Shown: positions 44,836 through 54,383, numbered from the stretch's first letter. The stretch is 64,000 nucleotides of DNA from Pontibacter flavimaris (GCF_001907195.1 NZ_LVWA01000002.1:372001-436000); one strand, 5' to 3'. Translations and numbers: made by a program. Notes: generated from the sequence alone by a model not told the origin.

Positions 44836-45010
44836 ATACTTTGTTTTATGTTCCGCCAAGAAAGCCCTGCTGAAGCCGCAGCACACGCCCCGGCCGGTTT
44901 TACCCTAAGGGGCAGCAGCTGGTTTCAACCCTGAGGCTTTACCTGCGTTCATAGCTATAGAATTATAAATCAATATCTAACAGCAGGTTATACTTAAAAA
45001 TAATTGAGCG

Positions 45011-46132
45011 ATGGGTGTAACAGGATTGCAGCAGCAGGTTACCGGTATCTTAGCCACTGCGGATGTAAAAGTAAACGGTCCCGATCCCTGGGATTTGCAG
45101 GTGCACGACGAGCGGTTTTACAAGCGCGTGCTGTCGGAGGGCACCCTGGGTCTGGGCGAGTCTTACATGGATGGCTGGTGGGACTGCGCAAGTATAGATC
45201 AGTTTGTGTTCAAGGTAATCAGGGCTGATCTGTATAAACAGGCAAAGCTCGGATGGAGATCGGTGCTGCAAGTGTTGCTCGCCAAACTGCTGAACATGCA
45301 GCGCAAAGGCAAGGCCGCCCGTAACGCCCAGCGCCACTACGACATCGGCAACAAACTCTACCAGCTCATGCTCGACAAGCGCATGGTGTACAGTTGCGCG
45401 TACTGGAAGGATGCTCAAACACTGGACCAGGCCCAGGAAAACAAACTCGACCTGATCTGCCGGAAACTATACCTGCAGCCGGGCCAGCGCGTGCTCGACA
45501 TCGGCTGTGGCTGGGGAGGCTTTGCCAGGTATGCCGCCGAGAAGTATGGCGTGGAGGTGGTGGGCGTAACCGTGTCGCGGGAGCAGGCGGCACTGGCGCA
45601 GGAGCTGTGCCGGGGGCTGCCCGTAGACATACGCCTGCAGGACTACCGCGACGTGAACGAGCAATTCGACCATGTGGTATCGGTGGGAATGGTGGAGCAT
45701 GTGGGCTACCGCAACCACCGCACGTTTATGCAAACCGCCGCCCGCTGCCTGAAGGATGACGGCCTTTTCCTGCTGCACACCATTGGCGTAAACTTCTCCA
45801 AAGTGTCTGCCGACCCCTTTACCGACACCTACATTTTCCCCAACTGCCTCATACCCTCCATCCGACAGCTCGGGGCTGCCATGGAGCACGTTTTTATGGT
45901 GGAAGACTGGCACAACTTCGGCCCCTACTACGATCATACTTTGATGGCCTGGTTCCGGAACTTTGATAGCAACTGGGAGCAACTGCAAGGCGAGTACGGC
46001 GAACGCTTTTACCGCATGTGGCAGTACTATTTGCTCTCCAGCGCCGGCTCGTTCAGGGCGCGCAACAACCAGCTTTGGCAACTGGTGCTCTCGAAAAAAG
46101 GAATTGTGGGCGGATATGAGGCGGTGAGGTGA
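45011..46132 (+). CDS. cfa: Cyclopropane-fatty-acyl-phospholipid synthase
   Basis: 373 aa, usual length. The SAM-binding motif VLDIGCGWGG is at 161-170, and the family stretches NAQRHYDIGNKLYQLMLDKRMVYSCAYW, VSVGMVEHVGYRNH and a late AWFRNFDSNWEQL are present. It adds a methylene bridge to unsaturated acyl chains of membrane phospholipids, a change linked with stress and stationary phase. It stands alone between the catalase terminator and a 437-bp repeat-rich gap. No signal peptide is present, as expected for a peripheral membrane enzyme. Confidence 0.93.
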   Translation: MGVTGLQQQVTGILATADVKVNGPDPWDLQVHDERFYKRVLSEGTLGLGESYMDGWWDCASIDQFVFKVIRADLYKQAKLGWRSVLQVLLAKLLNMQRKGKAARNAQRHYDIGNKLYQLMLDKRMVYSCAYWKDAQTLDQAQENKLDLICRKLYLQPGQRVLDIGCGWGGFARYAAEKYGVEVVGVTVSREQAALAQELCRGLPVDIRLQDYRDVNEQFDHVVSVGMVEHVGYRNHRTFMQTAARCLKDDGLFLLHTIGVNFSKVSADPFTDTYIFPNCLIPSIRQLGAAMEHVFMVEDWHNFGPYYDHTLMAWFRNFDSNWEQLQGEYGERFYRMWQYYLLSSAGSFRARNNQLWQLVLSKKGIVGGYEAVR

Positions 46133-46242
46133 TCCGTGGAAGTATAAACAACCCCTACCAAGGAGCTCCTCTTGTAGGGGAACCCGACGCCCGTTAATGG
46201 ATCAAGCAGAGGCAGGAAAAGGCACAAGCGGAGACCTACGCC

Positions 46243-46312
46243 GAGTATAGCTGGCAAGTATGACCGAAGTATAAGTATAGCCAAAGTATAAACCGGCAAG
46301 TATAAAAGTATG
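46243..46312. repeat. Cluster of AAGTATA words
   Basis: Seven copies of AGTATA/AGTATG occur within about 70 bp in the cfa-dnaX gap (starting near 46244, 46258, 46268, 46274, 46285, 46299 and 46307), all in the same direction and joined by short spacers. The same word is scattered across the backbone genes. Confidence 0.6.
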
Positions 46313-46462
46313 GCTTATGCGGATCTGGAAATCCGCAGCAGAAAGGTCCCGAATAGGAATGCCCTGAAACAGCGGGAGAACCGGGCTTACAATTTAAGTG
46401 GATCAGAACATAGTACGTCACGAGCGAGGACAGCCGCGCCAGATCAAGCTATTGCACTTTCT

Positions 46463-46522
46463 AAATTTTTAACCTTCTAACTTTCTAACTAAAAATCCCC
46501 CTAACTTTCTAACTTTCTAACG
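46463..46522. repeat. CTAACTTT tandem-like array before dnaX
   Basis: CTAACTTT and close variants repeat across about 60 bp. Similar arrays occur at 60930-60998 and, inverted, at 60763-60807. Confidence 0.6.
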
Positions 46523-46555
46523 TCCAACTTGCTCCCATCTAAGCGTCAGATTGAT

Positions 46556-46563
46556 TATCTTTG
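46556..46563 (+). promoter_or_regulatory. -7 element of the dnaX promoter
   Basis: TATCTTTG is an exact TAnnTTTG match only 7 nt before the dnaX ATG at 46570. Transcription would start at or just before the ATG, so the mRNA may be nearly leaderless. A CTTG at 46528-46531 is a weak -33 candidate with a long 24-nt spacer. Confidence 0.45.
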
Positions 46564-46569
46564 TAAGTA

Positions 46570-48468
46570 ATGGAGAACTTTGTAGTATCAGCGCGCAAGT
46601 ACCGCCCAAGCACGTTCGATAGCGTGGTAGGGCAGCACCATATCACCAACACCCTTAAAAACGCCATCAGCAGCAAGCACCTGGCGCAGGCATTCCTTTT
46701 CTGCGGTCCGCGCGGGGTGGGCAAGACGACCTGTGCCCGCATTCTGGCCAAAACGATCAACTGCGAGAATATCACGCCGGAGACCGAAGCCTGCAACGAG
46801 TGCGATTCCTGCCGCAGCTTTAACTCCAACAGTTCGTTCAACATCCACGAGCTAGATGCTGCCTCCAACAACTCCGTAGAGGATATCCGCAACCTGGTGG
46901 AGCAGGTGCGCTACGCGCCGCAAACGGGCAAGTATAAAATCTATATTATTGACGAGGTGCACATGCTCTCGAACCAGGCCTTCAACGCTTTCCTGAAGAC
47001 GCTGGAGGAGCCGCCATCTTATGCTATTTTCATACTCGCCACCACCGAGCGCCACAAGATCATCCCGACCATCCTTTCGCGCTGCCAGATCTTCGACTTT
47101 AATAGGATCCGTATAGAGGACATGGTGCGCCACCTGGGCAATATCGCCCAAAAGGAAAGTGTACAGGCCGAGCCCGACGCCCTGCACCTGATCTCACAGA
47201 AAGCCGACGGCGCCCTGCGCGACGCCCTCTCGATCTTCGACCAGATGGTAACCTTCTCGGGCCACAACGTCACCTACAAGGCCACTGTCGAGAACCTGCA
47301 CATCCTGGATTACGATTACTATTTCCGTTTGACGGATCATTTGCTGGCGCAAAACCTGCCAGGCTCTTTGTTGCTGTTCGATGAGATCCTGAAGAACGGC
47401 TTTGATGCGCATAACTTCCTGATCGGGATTGCAGAGCACTTCCGCAGCCTGCTGGTGTGCAAAGACCCGCAGACGATTCAATTGCTGGAGGTGTCGGATA
47501 ACATCAAGGCGAAGTATGCCGAGCAATCACAAAAATCTTCCGTTTCGTTCCTGCTATCTGGATTGAACCTGGTGAGCACCTGCGACACCAACTACAAGAG
47601 CAGCAAGAACCAGCGCCTGCACGTAGAGCTTTGCCTCATGAAACTGGCGCACCTGAACGCCGCGTTGAGTTTTGCCAGTGAAGGAGAAGGATCAAAAAAA
47701 GCTAAGGTAGCGGCTCCGGCACCAGCCCCTACCGCTACAACAGGTGCCACCTCTGCGCCTGCCGCAGCCATACCTTCGGCACAGATGCAGCAGCCAGTCA
47801 AAGCCGATAGTATTCCGTCGGAGCGCCTGCAGCCGCAGCACGCGCCGCAGCATGTGCCCTCTGAGGGCCTGCAGCAGTCACCAAAGCCACAGCAGGTAAC
47901 ACCGGACGCACACATCGCACCTCCTCAGGCTGCGGCACCTGCGCCAGCAACTGCCTCGGACAAGCCGCGTGCCGGCCTGCAACTGCCTCCGCCTAAAAAG
48001 CTAGGTAAGCTGCCCAGCCTGAAGGATTTGCAGCACCAACAGGCTGCCGTAGCGGACGTAGCCCTAGCCGAGGAGGAAGAGGACACCAATTATGGTGCCG
48101 TGGTGCCGGTGGATGAGGCCAGGCTGAAAACGGTGTGGCATGCTATACTTCGCCGGAAGAAGGCGGAGAACATGATGGAGTATACCCTGCTCAACCGCCA
48201 GTACCACATTGGCCCGGAAAACGAGGTGGTGCTTCAGCTGGAAAACCACGTGATGATGGACCAGTTCACGGCGCTTCGCCCGGACATCTTGCGTGAGCTC
48301 AAGCGCGAGCTGGGCAACAAAAGTATAAAACTGCGGGCCGAGGTAGTGGAAGTGCAGGACGAAGGCCGCAAACTCTATACTTCGGCAGACAAGTTTAATT
48401 ACCTGGCAGAAAAGTACCCGGTGCTCATCGACCTGAAACAGCGCTTCGGCCTGGATGCAGACTTTTAA
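46570..48468 (+). CDS. dnaX: DNA polymerase III subunit gamma/tau
   Basis: 632 aa. The clamp-loader AAA+ core has the Walker A GPRGVGKT at 46-53, a zinc module with C65, C75, C78 and C81, the Walker B IYIIDEVHML, and the sensor motif FILATTERHKIIPTILSRCQIF. A long Ala/Pro/Gln-rich linker (about 378-490) leads to a C-terminal domain that should contact the polymerase. It loads the sliding clamp during chromosome replication. The gene is preceded by repeat arrays and followed by a terminator. Confidence 0.95.
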   Translation: MENFVVSARKYRPSTFDSVVGQHHITNTLKNAISSKHLAQAFLFCGPRGVGKTTCARILAKTINCENITPETEACNECDSCRSFNSNSSFNIHELDAASNNSVEDIRNLVEQVRYAPQTGKYKIYIIDEVHMLSNQAFNAFLKTLEEPPSYAIFILATTERHKIIPTILSRCQIFDFNRIRIEDMVRHLGNIAQKESVQAEPDALHLISQKADGALRDALSIFDQMVTFSGHNVTYKATVENLHILDYDYYFRLTDHLLAQNLPGSLLLFDEILKNGFDAHNFLIGIAEHFRSLLVCKDPQTIQLLEVSDNIKAKYAEQSQKSSVSFLLSGLNLVSTCDTNYKSSKNQRLHVELCLMKLAHLNAALSFASEGEGSKKAKVAAPAPAPTATTGATSAPAAAIPSAQMQQPVKADSIPSERLQPQHAPQHVPSEGLQQSPKPQQVTPDAHIAPPQAAAPAPATASDKPRAGLQLPPPKKLGKLPSLKDLQHQQAAVADVALAEEEEDTNYGAVVPVDEARLKTVWHAILRRKKAENMMEYTLLNRQYHIGPENEVVLQLENHVMMDQFTALRPDILRELKRELGNKSIKLRAEVVEVQDEGRKLYTSADKFNYLAEKYPVLIDLKQRFGLDADF

Positions 48469-48492
48469 GACGATAAGTCTTATGAATTACCT

Positions 48493-48530
48493 CAGCCCCT
48501 TCTCTACAAGATGGGGCTGTTTATTTAATT
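48493..48530 (+). terminator. Terminator of dnaX
   Basis: CAGCCCC (48493-48499) and GGGGCTG (48513-48519) form a 7-bp stem followed by TTTATTTAATT. Confidence 0.65.
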
Positions 48531-48602
48531 TGGTACTGTTCTTATCTTGGCTTATATTTTTAAATAATTCCCACTATATTTATAAAAATTAACATCAAAA
48601 CT

Positions 48603-51563
48603 ATGGCGATAAAAAGAGGTACCTCTTTGCTGTTGCTTGCGCTGGGCCTTGTGTTCACGCAATGCAAAAACGAAGCATACCAAACCCAATCCACGACCAA
48701 TACGGCTGTAACAGCAGCTGCAACTCCCGCCGAGAAGGAGTATACATACGAGACTGTCCCCAACGACCCGCTCAATGCCCGTATTTATACCTTGGACAAC
48801 GGTCTGAAAGTATACTTGTCGGACTACGAGGAGGCACCGCGCATCCAGACATTCATTGCCGTGCGTGCCGGTTCTAAAAACGACCCTGCTGATGCCACCG
48901 GCCTGGCCCACTACCTGGAGCACATGGTGTTTAAGGGCACTACCGAACTCGGCACCCGGTACTGGGAAAAAGAGAAAGTAGAGCTGGATAAAATCGAGGC
49001 GCTGTACGAAAAGTATAGAGCCACCAAAGACGAAGCCGCCCGCAAAAAGATTTACCACCAGATCGACTCTGTCTCCGGCGTGGCCGCCACCTATGCCGTT
49101 GCCAACGAGTATGACAAGATCCTGGGCGCCATCGGGGCTAAAGGCACCAACGCCTATACCTGGGTAGATCAGACGGTGTATACCAACGACATCCCAAGCA
49201 ATCAGTTGGAGCGCTGGATCGAGCTGGAGGCTGATCGCTTTGCCGATATGGTACCGCGTATCTTCCACACCGAACTGGAGGCCGTGTACGAAGAGAAAAA
49301 CCGCTCCCTGGACAGTGATGGCCGCAAAGTGGCTGAGGTGATCAACACCGAGCTTTTCCCGACGCACCAGTACGGCACGCAAACCACTATTGGTACTATC
49401 GAGCACCTGAAGAACCCCTCTATCACCGAGATCAAGAAGTACTACACCAAGTACTACATCCCCAACAACATGGCCATTGCCATGAGTGGTGATCTGGACT
49501 TTGACCAGACCATCCGCCTGATCGATAAGTATTGGGGAAGTATGGAGAAGCAGCCGGAGCCCGCCTTTACTGTAGCGCAGGAGCAGCCCATCCAAAAGCC
49601 GATCGTGAAGGAGGTACTAGGACCGGATGCGGAGAACGTGTCGATCGCCTTCCGTACGCCGGGCATCAACGAAAGAGACGCCTTGGTGATTCAGATGATC
49701 AGCAATTTGCTCTACAACGGCCAGGCGGGCCTGATAGACCTGAACCTGAACCAGCAGCAGAAAGTACTCCAGGCTTACGCCTACGACACGCCAATGAAAG
49801 ACTATGGCACCTTCCGGGTGACGGGCATGCCGCGCCAGGGCCAGACGCTGGACCAGGTGCGCGACCTGTTGCTGCAGCAGCTGGAGCTGATTAAGAAAGG
49901 TTCTTTCGACGAGTCGCTGCTACAGGCGGTGGTGAACAACGACAAGATCAATACCATGAAGGCCTACGAGGACAACGGCAACCGCGCGGATGCGTTCGTG
50001 ACGTCCTTTATCTATGAAATGCCTTGGGAGAAGTTCGTAAACCGCCCTGCAGTGTTTGCCAACATCACCAAGCAGGATGTAGTGGATGTCGCCAACAAAT
50101 ACTTCAGCAACAACTATGTGCTGGTGTACAAGAAAACCGGCAAAGATCCGAACGCGCAGAAAGTAGAGAAGCCGGCCATCACGCCGGTAGCCGTTAACCG
50201 CGATGTCCAGTCTGAGTACTACAAAGCCTTTATGGCCAAAGAGGTGCAGCCGCTGCAACCTGTGTTTATCGACTATACAAAAGATATCACAGAGTCCAAA
50301 CTGAAGCAGAACATCCCGCTGCTTTACACCAAAAACAAGGATAACGGCCTGTTCCAGCTCTATTACATCCTGGACATAGGCACCAACAACGACCCGAAAC
50401 TGGGCATGGCCGTAAACTACCTCAAGTACCTGGGCACGGACAAGTATACGGCCGAGCAGTTGCAGAAGGAGTTTTACCAGCTGGGCACCTCGTTTGACGT
50501 GTTCTCCAGCGGCGACCAGGTATATGTGAGCCTGACAGGCCTGGATGAGAACTTCGAGAAAGGCCTGAACCTGTTTGAGAGCGTACTGGCCAACGCCAAG
50601 CCAGACCAAAAGGCGCTGAACGACATGGTGGCCGGAGTGCTGAAAGCGCGTGACGATGCCAAGAAAAACAAAGGCGTCATTCTGCAGCAGGCCATGATGA
50701 ACTACGCCAAGTATGGCCCGAAGAACCCGTTCAACACCGTGCTGAGCGAAAAACAGCTAAGGGCCCTGAAGCCACAGGAACTGGTGAATATCATCAAGAG
50801 TATCCCGACCTACGAGCACCGTGTGCTATACTATGGTCCACGTGAAACAGAGAACCTGGTAGCCACCCTGAACGCCGGCCACAACGTGCCAGCCACGCTG
50901 AAGCCGGTACCCGCAGAAGTAGTATATCCTGAGCTGGATATCAAAGAGCCAACCGTGTACTGGGCAGACTATAACATGGTACAGGCCGAGATGATGTTTG
51001 TGAGCAAGTCGGTGCCTTACACGAAAGACATTATTCCGGTGGTGCGTTTGTACAACGAGTACATGGGCGGTATCGTGTTCCAGGACCTGCGCGAGTCGAA
51101 GGCCCTCGCCTACTCCACTTACTCCTACTATGGCACGGCATCCAAGAAAGAGCGCGCCAACTACCTGGTGTCTTACATCGGGGCGCAGGCCGATAAGCTG
51201 TCGGAGGCGATGGCGGGCATGCAGGCCCTGCTAACGGATATGCCTTTGGCCGATGCTAACTTCCAGAACGCGCAGGCTGCCCTTCGCAACAGCATCTCTA
51301 CCGAGCGCATCACCAAGTCGGGTATCCTTTTCGACTACGAGCGCGCCAAAAAGCTGGGCCTGAACTACGACATCCGGCAGGACGTGTACCAAAACGCCAA
51401 CTCCATGACTTTTGACCAGCTGAAGGAGTTCCAGCAGAAGTATGTAAAAGCCCAGCCACAGGCTATACTTGTGATCGGTTCTAAAGATAAGCTGAACTTT
51501 AAAGAACTGGAGAAGTATGGCAAAGTGAAACAGCTGACTTTGAAAGAACTGTTTGGGTATTAA
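48603..51563 (+). CDS. M16 family zinc metallopeptidase lipoprotein
   Basis: 986 aa with a lipoprotein signal ending at Cys21 (LVFTQC), so likely anchored in the envelope. The inverted zinc motif HYLEH is at 103-107 (GLAHYLEHMVFKGT), and the downstream Glu lies in TELEAVYEEKNRSLD. Two M16 halves follow: the N-terminal one is catalytic, while the second, starting around 530, lacks the motif as usual. Members degrade peptides in the periplasm or at the surface. It is monocistronic and followed by a strong terminator. Codons contain many AAGTAT words. Confidence 0.93.
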   Translation: MAIKRGTSLLLLALGLVFTQCKNEAYQTQSTTNTAVTAAATPAEKEYTYETVPNDPLNARIYTLDNGLKVYLSDYEEAPRIQTFIAVRAGSKNDPADATGLAHYLEHMVFKGTTELGTRYWEKEKVELDKIEALYEKYRATKDEAARKKIYHQIDSVSGVAATYAVANEYDKILGAIGAKGTNAYTWVDQTVYTNDIPSNQLERWIELEADRFADMVPRIFHTELEAVYEEKNRSLDSDGRKVAEVINTELFPTHQYGTQTTIGTIEHLKNPSITEIKKYYTKYYIPNNMAIAMSGDLDFDQTIRLIDKYWGSMEKQPEPAFTVAQEQPIQKPIVKEVLGPDAENVSIAFRTPGINERDALVIQMISNLLYNGQAGLIDLNLNQQQKVLQAYAYDTPMKDYGTFRVTGMPRQGQTLDQVRDLLLQQLELIKKGSFDESLLQAVVNNDKINTMKAYEDNGNRADAFVTSFIYEMPWEKFVNRPAVFANITKQDVVDVANKYFSNNYVLVYKKTGKDPNAQKVEKPAITPVAVNRDVQSEYYKAFMAKEVQPLQPVFIDYTKDITESKLKQNIPLLYTKNKDNGLFQLYYILDIGTNNDPKLGMAVNYLKYLGTDKYTAEQLQKEFYQLGTSFDVFSSGDQVYVSLTGLDENFEKGLNLFESVLANAKPDQKALNDMVAGVLKARDDAKKNKGVILQQAMMNYAKYGPKNPFNTVLSEKQLRALKPQELVNIIKSIPTYEHRVLYYGPRETENLVATLNAGHNVPATLKPVPAEVVYPELDIKEPTVYWADYNMVQAEMMFVSKSVPYTKDIIPVVRLYNEYMGGIVFQDLRESKALAYSTYSYYGTASKKERANYLVSYIGAQADKLSEAMAGMQALLTDMPLADANFQNAQAALRNSISTERITKSGILFDYERAKKLGLNYDIRQDVYQNANSMTFDQLKEFQQKYVKAQPQAILVIGSKDKLNFKELEKYGKVKQLTLKELFGY

Positions 51564-51586
51564 CAGCCAGATTACAGAATTTATAA

Positions 51587-51622
51587 AAAGCGGCAGCCAT
51601 AATTGGCCGCCGCTTTCGTTTT
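51587..51622 (+). terminator. Terminator of the M16 peptidase gene
   Basis: AAAGCGGC (51587-51594) and GCCGCTTT (51609-51616) form the stem, with extra GCCA/TGGC pairing inside, followed by CGTTTTG. Confidence 0.7.
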
Positions 51623-51795
51623 GTATCCAGGCTATAGTTCTATAAATCATAGATCTATAGAAGAAAACCTGATTCGTCTTGTCAATATCAGGGTTGGTCT
51701 AATACCAGAAACTGGCGTGGCTGTATTTACGATATTCGTATACAAACCTGCTCAGGCAGGCTTGCTTGACAGGGTATAAACTTATAATCTTGGAT

Positions 51796-52002
51796 ATGGA
51801 GAACAGGATGAACTACACAAAAGCAATAGTATTATTGGTATCAGGTATAGTTTCATTAGTTGCGATGCTTTTGTTGGGCGAAGAAAATCAAGTGTATGGT
51901 TTCCTTACAGGTTATGGATACACAGCTTTCGCGTGCGGAATAATGGCTATACTTTATACTTACCTTAAAGATCAGAAATCGAGAAGGCGCAATGCATTGT
52001 AA
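51796..52002 (+). CDS. Small membrane protein of unknown function
   Basis: About 68 aa from the ATG at 51796 (ENRMNYTKAIVLL); 51766 and 51808 are alternative starts. Two hydrophobic helices are visible (AIVLLVSGIVSLVAMLLLG and YTAFACGIMAILYTYL), ending in a basic tail KDQKSRRRNAL, so both termini are probably cytoplasmic. No family is recognised. It is AT-richer than its neighbours and convergent with the NmrA-like gene. Confidence 0.5.
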   Translation: MENRMNYTKAIVLLVSGIVSLVAMLLLGEENQVYGFLTGYGYTAFACGIMAILYTYLKDQKSRRRNAL

Positions 52003-52010
52003 TAACAATT

Positions 52011-52928
52011 TTACCGCTTTGTCAGCACTTCGGCTACAGTAGTCCATTTAATCTCAGGATAACGGTTGTTATCTAAGGGTTCCAGCTTCGGCAGTCCGCT
52101 GAACATATCCCGCATGTATTGCATGCCCTGCCAGGCTGGAAAGACTTCTTTACTATCAGGAGTAACTGCTTTTGTGATCTTGATGATTGAGTTGAGTAAG
52201 CCCAGTCCTCCAACCCGGAACAACTTAAACTCTTGGTTGGTAGCTTTGCTGGCAGCATCTTTCAAACCATGAGCATTTAATACATCGCCGGCAATGCGCA
52301 GGTAGCGTGGTGTGGTATGGTCAAGAGCGGCAGCCGCAGTATACTCAGCGGTATTCTGAATGGTGGTAAAATCCATCAGCTGGTTTGCATTGCCATAATA
52401 CATAACCCGCTTTAATGGGAAAAGAACGATAGGCGCCTGCCCGGTAAGCAGATCAGCAAACATGCCGCATAAAATTGAAGTAGCTTGGATAGGAGCTTTG
52501 TCTAATCGTTCTTTAAATTCTTTCCGGAAGTCCAGGTTGCGGTTGTTACCACAAGGCAGCTTCGTGAAATCGATGGCAAAGTCGGATGGTATAAAACGAG
52601 GCACTCCGGCTGCTACAGCTGCATTTAATAATAGGGTTTGAATACCAACCATAACATAATGCAACCCCGACAAAGCCGAAACCACACAACTTGCACCTTC
52701 GCAGGCCTTCGCCAGGTCAGAAGCGTTATGAAAATCCACTTCACAGATAGTCGCTCCTGCTTTTCGCAAGGCAGCCACTTTACTTGCATCACTATCCGGT
52801 CGGACCAGTACTCTAGCAATAGCCCCTTTTGCTAAAAGTGATCGGGCAATTCGCCCACCTAAATCTCCGGTAGCGCCGGCCAGAACTATCGTTGGTTGGA
52901 GTGAGCCTGAAATATTGTTCGTGTCCAT
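52011..52928 (-). CDS. NmrA-like NAD(P)-binding protein
   Basis: 305 aa. The Rossmann motif GATGDLGGRIARSLL lies near residue 18, and the pattern VLVRPDSDASKVAALRKAGATICEVDFHN is typical of atypical short-chain dehydrogenases of the NmrA/isoflavone reductase group. FIPSDFAIDF marks the expected substrate side. It lacks a clear YxxxK dyad, so it may be a redox sensor or an oxidoreductase of unknown substrate. It is monocistronic. Its 5' region lies next to the REP-like inverted repeat. Confidence 0.8.
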   Translation of the reverse strand: MDTNNISGSLQPTIVLAGATGDLGGRIARSLLAKGAIARVLVRPDSDASKVAALRKAGATICEVDFHNASDLAKACEGASCVVSALSGLHYVMVGIQTLLLNAAVAAGVPRFIPSDFAIDFTKLPCGNNRNLDFRKEFKERLDKAPIQATSILCGMFADLLTGQAPIVLFPLKRVMYYGNANQLMDFTTIQNTAEYTAAAALDHTTPRYLRIAGDVLNAHGLKDAASKATNQEFKLFRVGGLGLLNSIIKITKAVTPDSKEVFPAWQGMQYMRDMFSGLPKLEPLDNNRYPEIKWTTVAEVLTKR

Positions 52929-53000
52929 AGCTGCTTGTTTACCTTTGGTTGTAGCAGGCTTTTGTAGGAAAGGTTACATCTTGTGGAATTTAGAGGCAGT

Positions 53001-53145
53001 TCATGCCGCAAGTTTAGCGGCAGCGCAACTTGTGGCTTGCCATGAAGCCAGTTTGTAACTGGCGAAAGTAGATCAGATATATATGCCAGTTACAAACTGG
53101 CACCATATCAACCACCAGTTACCGCTGCGCTCAAACTGGCGGTAT
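53001..53145 (+). repeat. Left arm of the RAYT-flanking inverted repeat
   Basis: It starts CATGCCGCAAGTTTAGCG, then carries GCCAGTTTGTAACTGGC, a TAGATCAGATATATATG spacer, GCCAGTTACAAACTGGC, and ends in an ACCGC...GCGGT-type hairpin (ACCACCAGTTACCGC...CAAACTGGCGGTAT). The right arm mirrors it. Confidence 0.85.
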
Positions 53146-53147
53146 GG

Positions 53148-53696
53148 CTAGTTTAGAAGAATAATCTCTACCATGCCTTTTCCTCCTGCATAGTCTGTGG
53201 CGCTGCTGTAAGGGTAATACTGCGGCTCCCACACAAAACCAGCTTCTACAGGATTATTATGAATATAGTTAAGTTTCTGCTCTATTAGAAAGTTTGAGTT
53301 GAGTTCGATAGGCTGGTTGTGTTGTTGCCAGAACTGGAAATCCTGGTTATTGGCATTTCGCTTGCCCGCACGTTCAAACATCCAGAGCATCCAATCCTTC
53401 CGGCTCTCCTGCGGATTATCGACTATGGCTTTTACAATCGTTTTGGAAGTATGTTTTTTCAGATCGCGGATAATATGGGATTGATTTGCCGATCGGGAGC
53501 CGATGATGAGATGAACGTGGTTAGACATGATGCACCAAGCATACACTTCCAGACCTTTCTTCCTGATGCAGTAATTCAGACTATCAACTACGATGTCTTT
53601 ATAGGCAGGTCTGGTAAAAACATCTATCCAGTTTATAATTGCAAACGAGATAAAGTGCAGCTGGCTCTGGTCGCTGATCTTATAGCTTCGGCTCAT
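53148..53696 (-). CDS. REP-associated tyrosine transposase (RAYT, Y1/HUH family)
   Basis: 182 aa. The HUH motif is His60-x-His62 in MSNHVHLIIGS, preceded by YAWCIMSN. The family signature KLNYIHNNPVEAGFV lies near the C-terminus; the catalytic Tyr was not assigned with certainty. RAYTs are single-copy relatives of IS200/IS605 transposases that act on REP hairpins. The two arms flank the gene closely (3 bp from its stop). Codon use is AT-richer than the housekeeping neighbours. Confidence 0.9.
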   Translation of the reverse strand: MSRSYKISDQSQLHFISFAIINWIDVFTRPAYKDIVVDSLNYCIRKKGLEVYAWCIMSNHVHLIIGSRSANQSHIIRDLKKHTSKTIVKAIVDNPQESRKDWMLWMFERAGKRNANNQDFQFWQQHNQPIELNSNFLIEQKLNYIHNNPVEAGFVWEPQYYPYSSATDYAGGKGMVEIILLN

Positions 53697-53748
53697 GGTA
53701 AAAAGTATACCCGAACTATAAATTCAGGTTACAACTATACTTTAGCTT

Positions 53749-53892
53749 ATACCGCCAGTTTGAGCGAAGCGGTAACTGGTGGTTGGTATGGCGCCAGTTT
53801 GTAACTGGCATATATATCTGATCTACTTTCGCCAGTTACAAACTGGCTTCATGGCAAGCCACAAATTGCGCTGACGCTAAACTTGCGGCATG
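53749..53892 (-). repeat. Right arm of the RAYT-flanking inverted repeat
   Basis: Reverse complement of 53001-53145 with few differences (for example GCGTCAGCGCAATTTGTGG against GCGGCAGCGCAACTTGTGG). The same hairpins occur in reverse order. Confidence 0.85.
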
Positions 53893-53987
53893 AAAAGAGA
53901 TATAAATCTTACAGCTTACTAACTTAGCAGGTGTTAGCAAGTAAAAAAATATGTTTTAATTATCCTTAATTATATATTTATGTTACT

Positions 53988-54383
53988 ATGTATAGATTTG
54001 TTTATGATTCGGACGATGGTCTAGGACTATCTATCATTCTTGTTAGCATCTTTGCTCTATTAGCAGTGGTTCTATACCTTATAAAATTCACGTTAATTAA
54101 GACAGGTTTGAAAACGCATGAGGAAATGCGTAACTTCATATCAGATGGTATAGATGAATTAGGCGCTGGATTAACTTTCTTTATTGGTTATTTCCTAGCA
54201 TCAGTTTTTGTGATGATGGTAGCAACCATATTGCTGAAGTTTATTGGTATACCATCAAAGATTAAAGGTTTATACACTCACGTTTGGATACTTATAACTC
54301 TATGCTTAGGCTATTGGTCTTATTTTGTAATCAAACAAGTATTTAGCTTTTGTCGCTTCGTAATCAACAGAAATAATAAATAA
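53988..54383 (+). CDS. Hypothetical membrane protein
   Basis: 131 aa, AT-rich. Three hydrophobic segments are visible: LSIILVSIFALLAVVLYLIKF, LTFFIGYFLASVFVMMVATILLKF and HVWILITLCLGYWSYFVI, with a basic end (RFVINRNNK). No family is recognised. It lies just beyond the RAYT unit and differs in composition from the backbone, so it may be recently acquired. No partner gene is evident. Confidence 0.55.
   Translation: MYRFVYDSDDGLGLSIILVSIFALLAVVLYLIKFTLIKTGLKTHEEMRNFISDGIDELGAGLTFFIGYFLASVFVMMVATILLKFIGIPSKIKGLYTHVWILITLCLGYWSYFVIKQVFSFCRFVINRNNK

Larger units (their letters stand above)
53001..53892 (-). mobile_element. RAYT with flanking REP-like inverted repeats (REPtron-like unit)
   Basis: A RAYT gene is enclosed by long, nearly identical inverted repeats: 53001-53145 and 53749-53892, about 144 bp with only a few mismatches. 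Each arm contains several short hairpins built on GCCAGTTTGTAACTGGC and its reverse. This is the arrangement of a REP-associated tyrosine transposase with its own substrate repeats. Confidence 0.75.
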
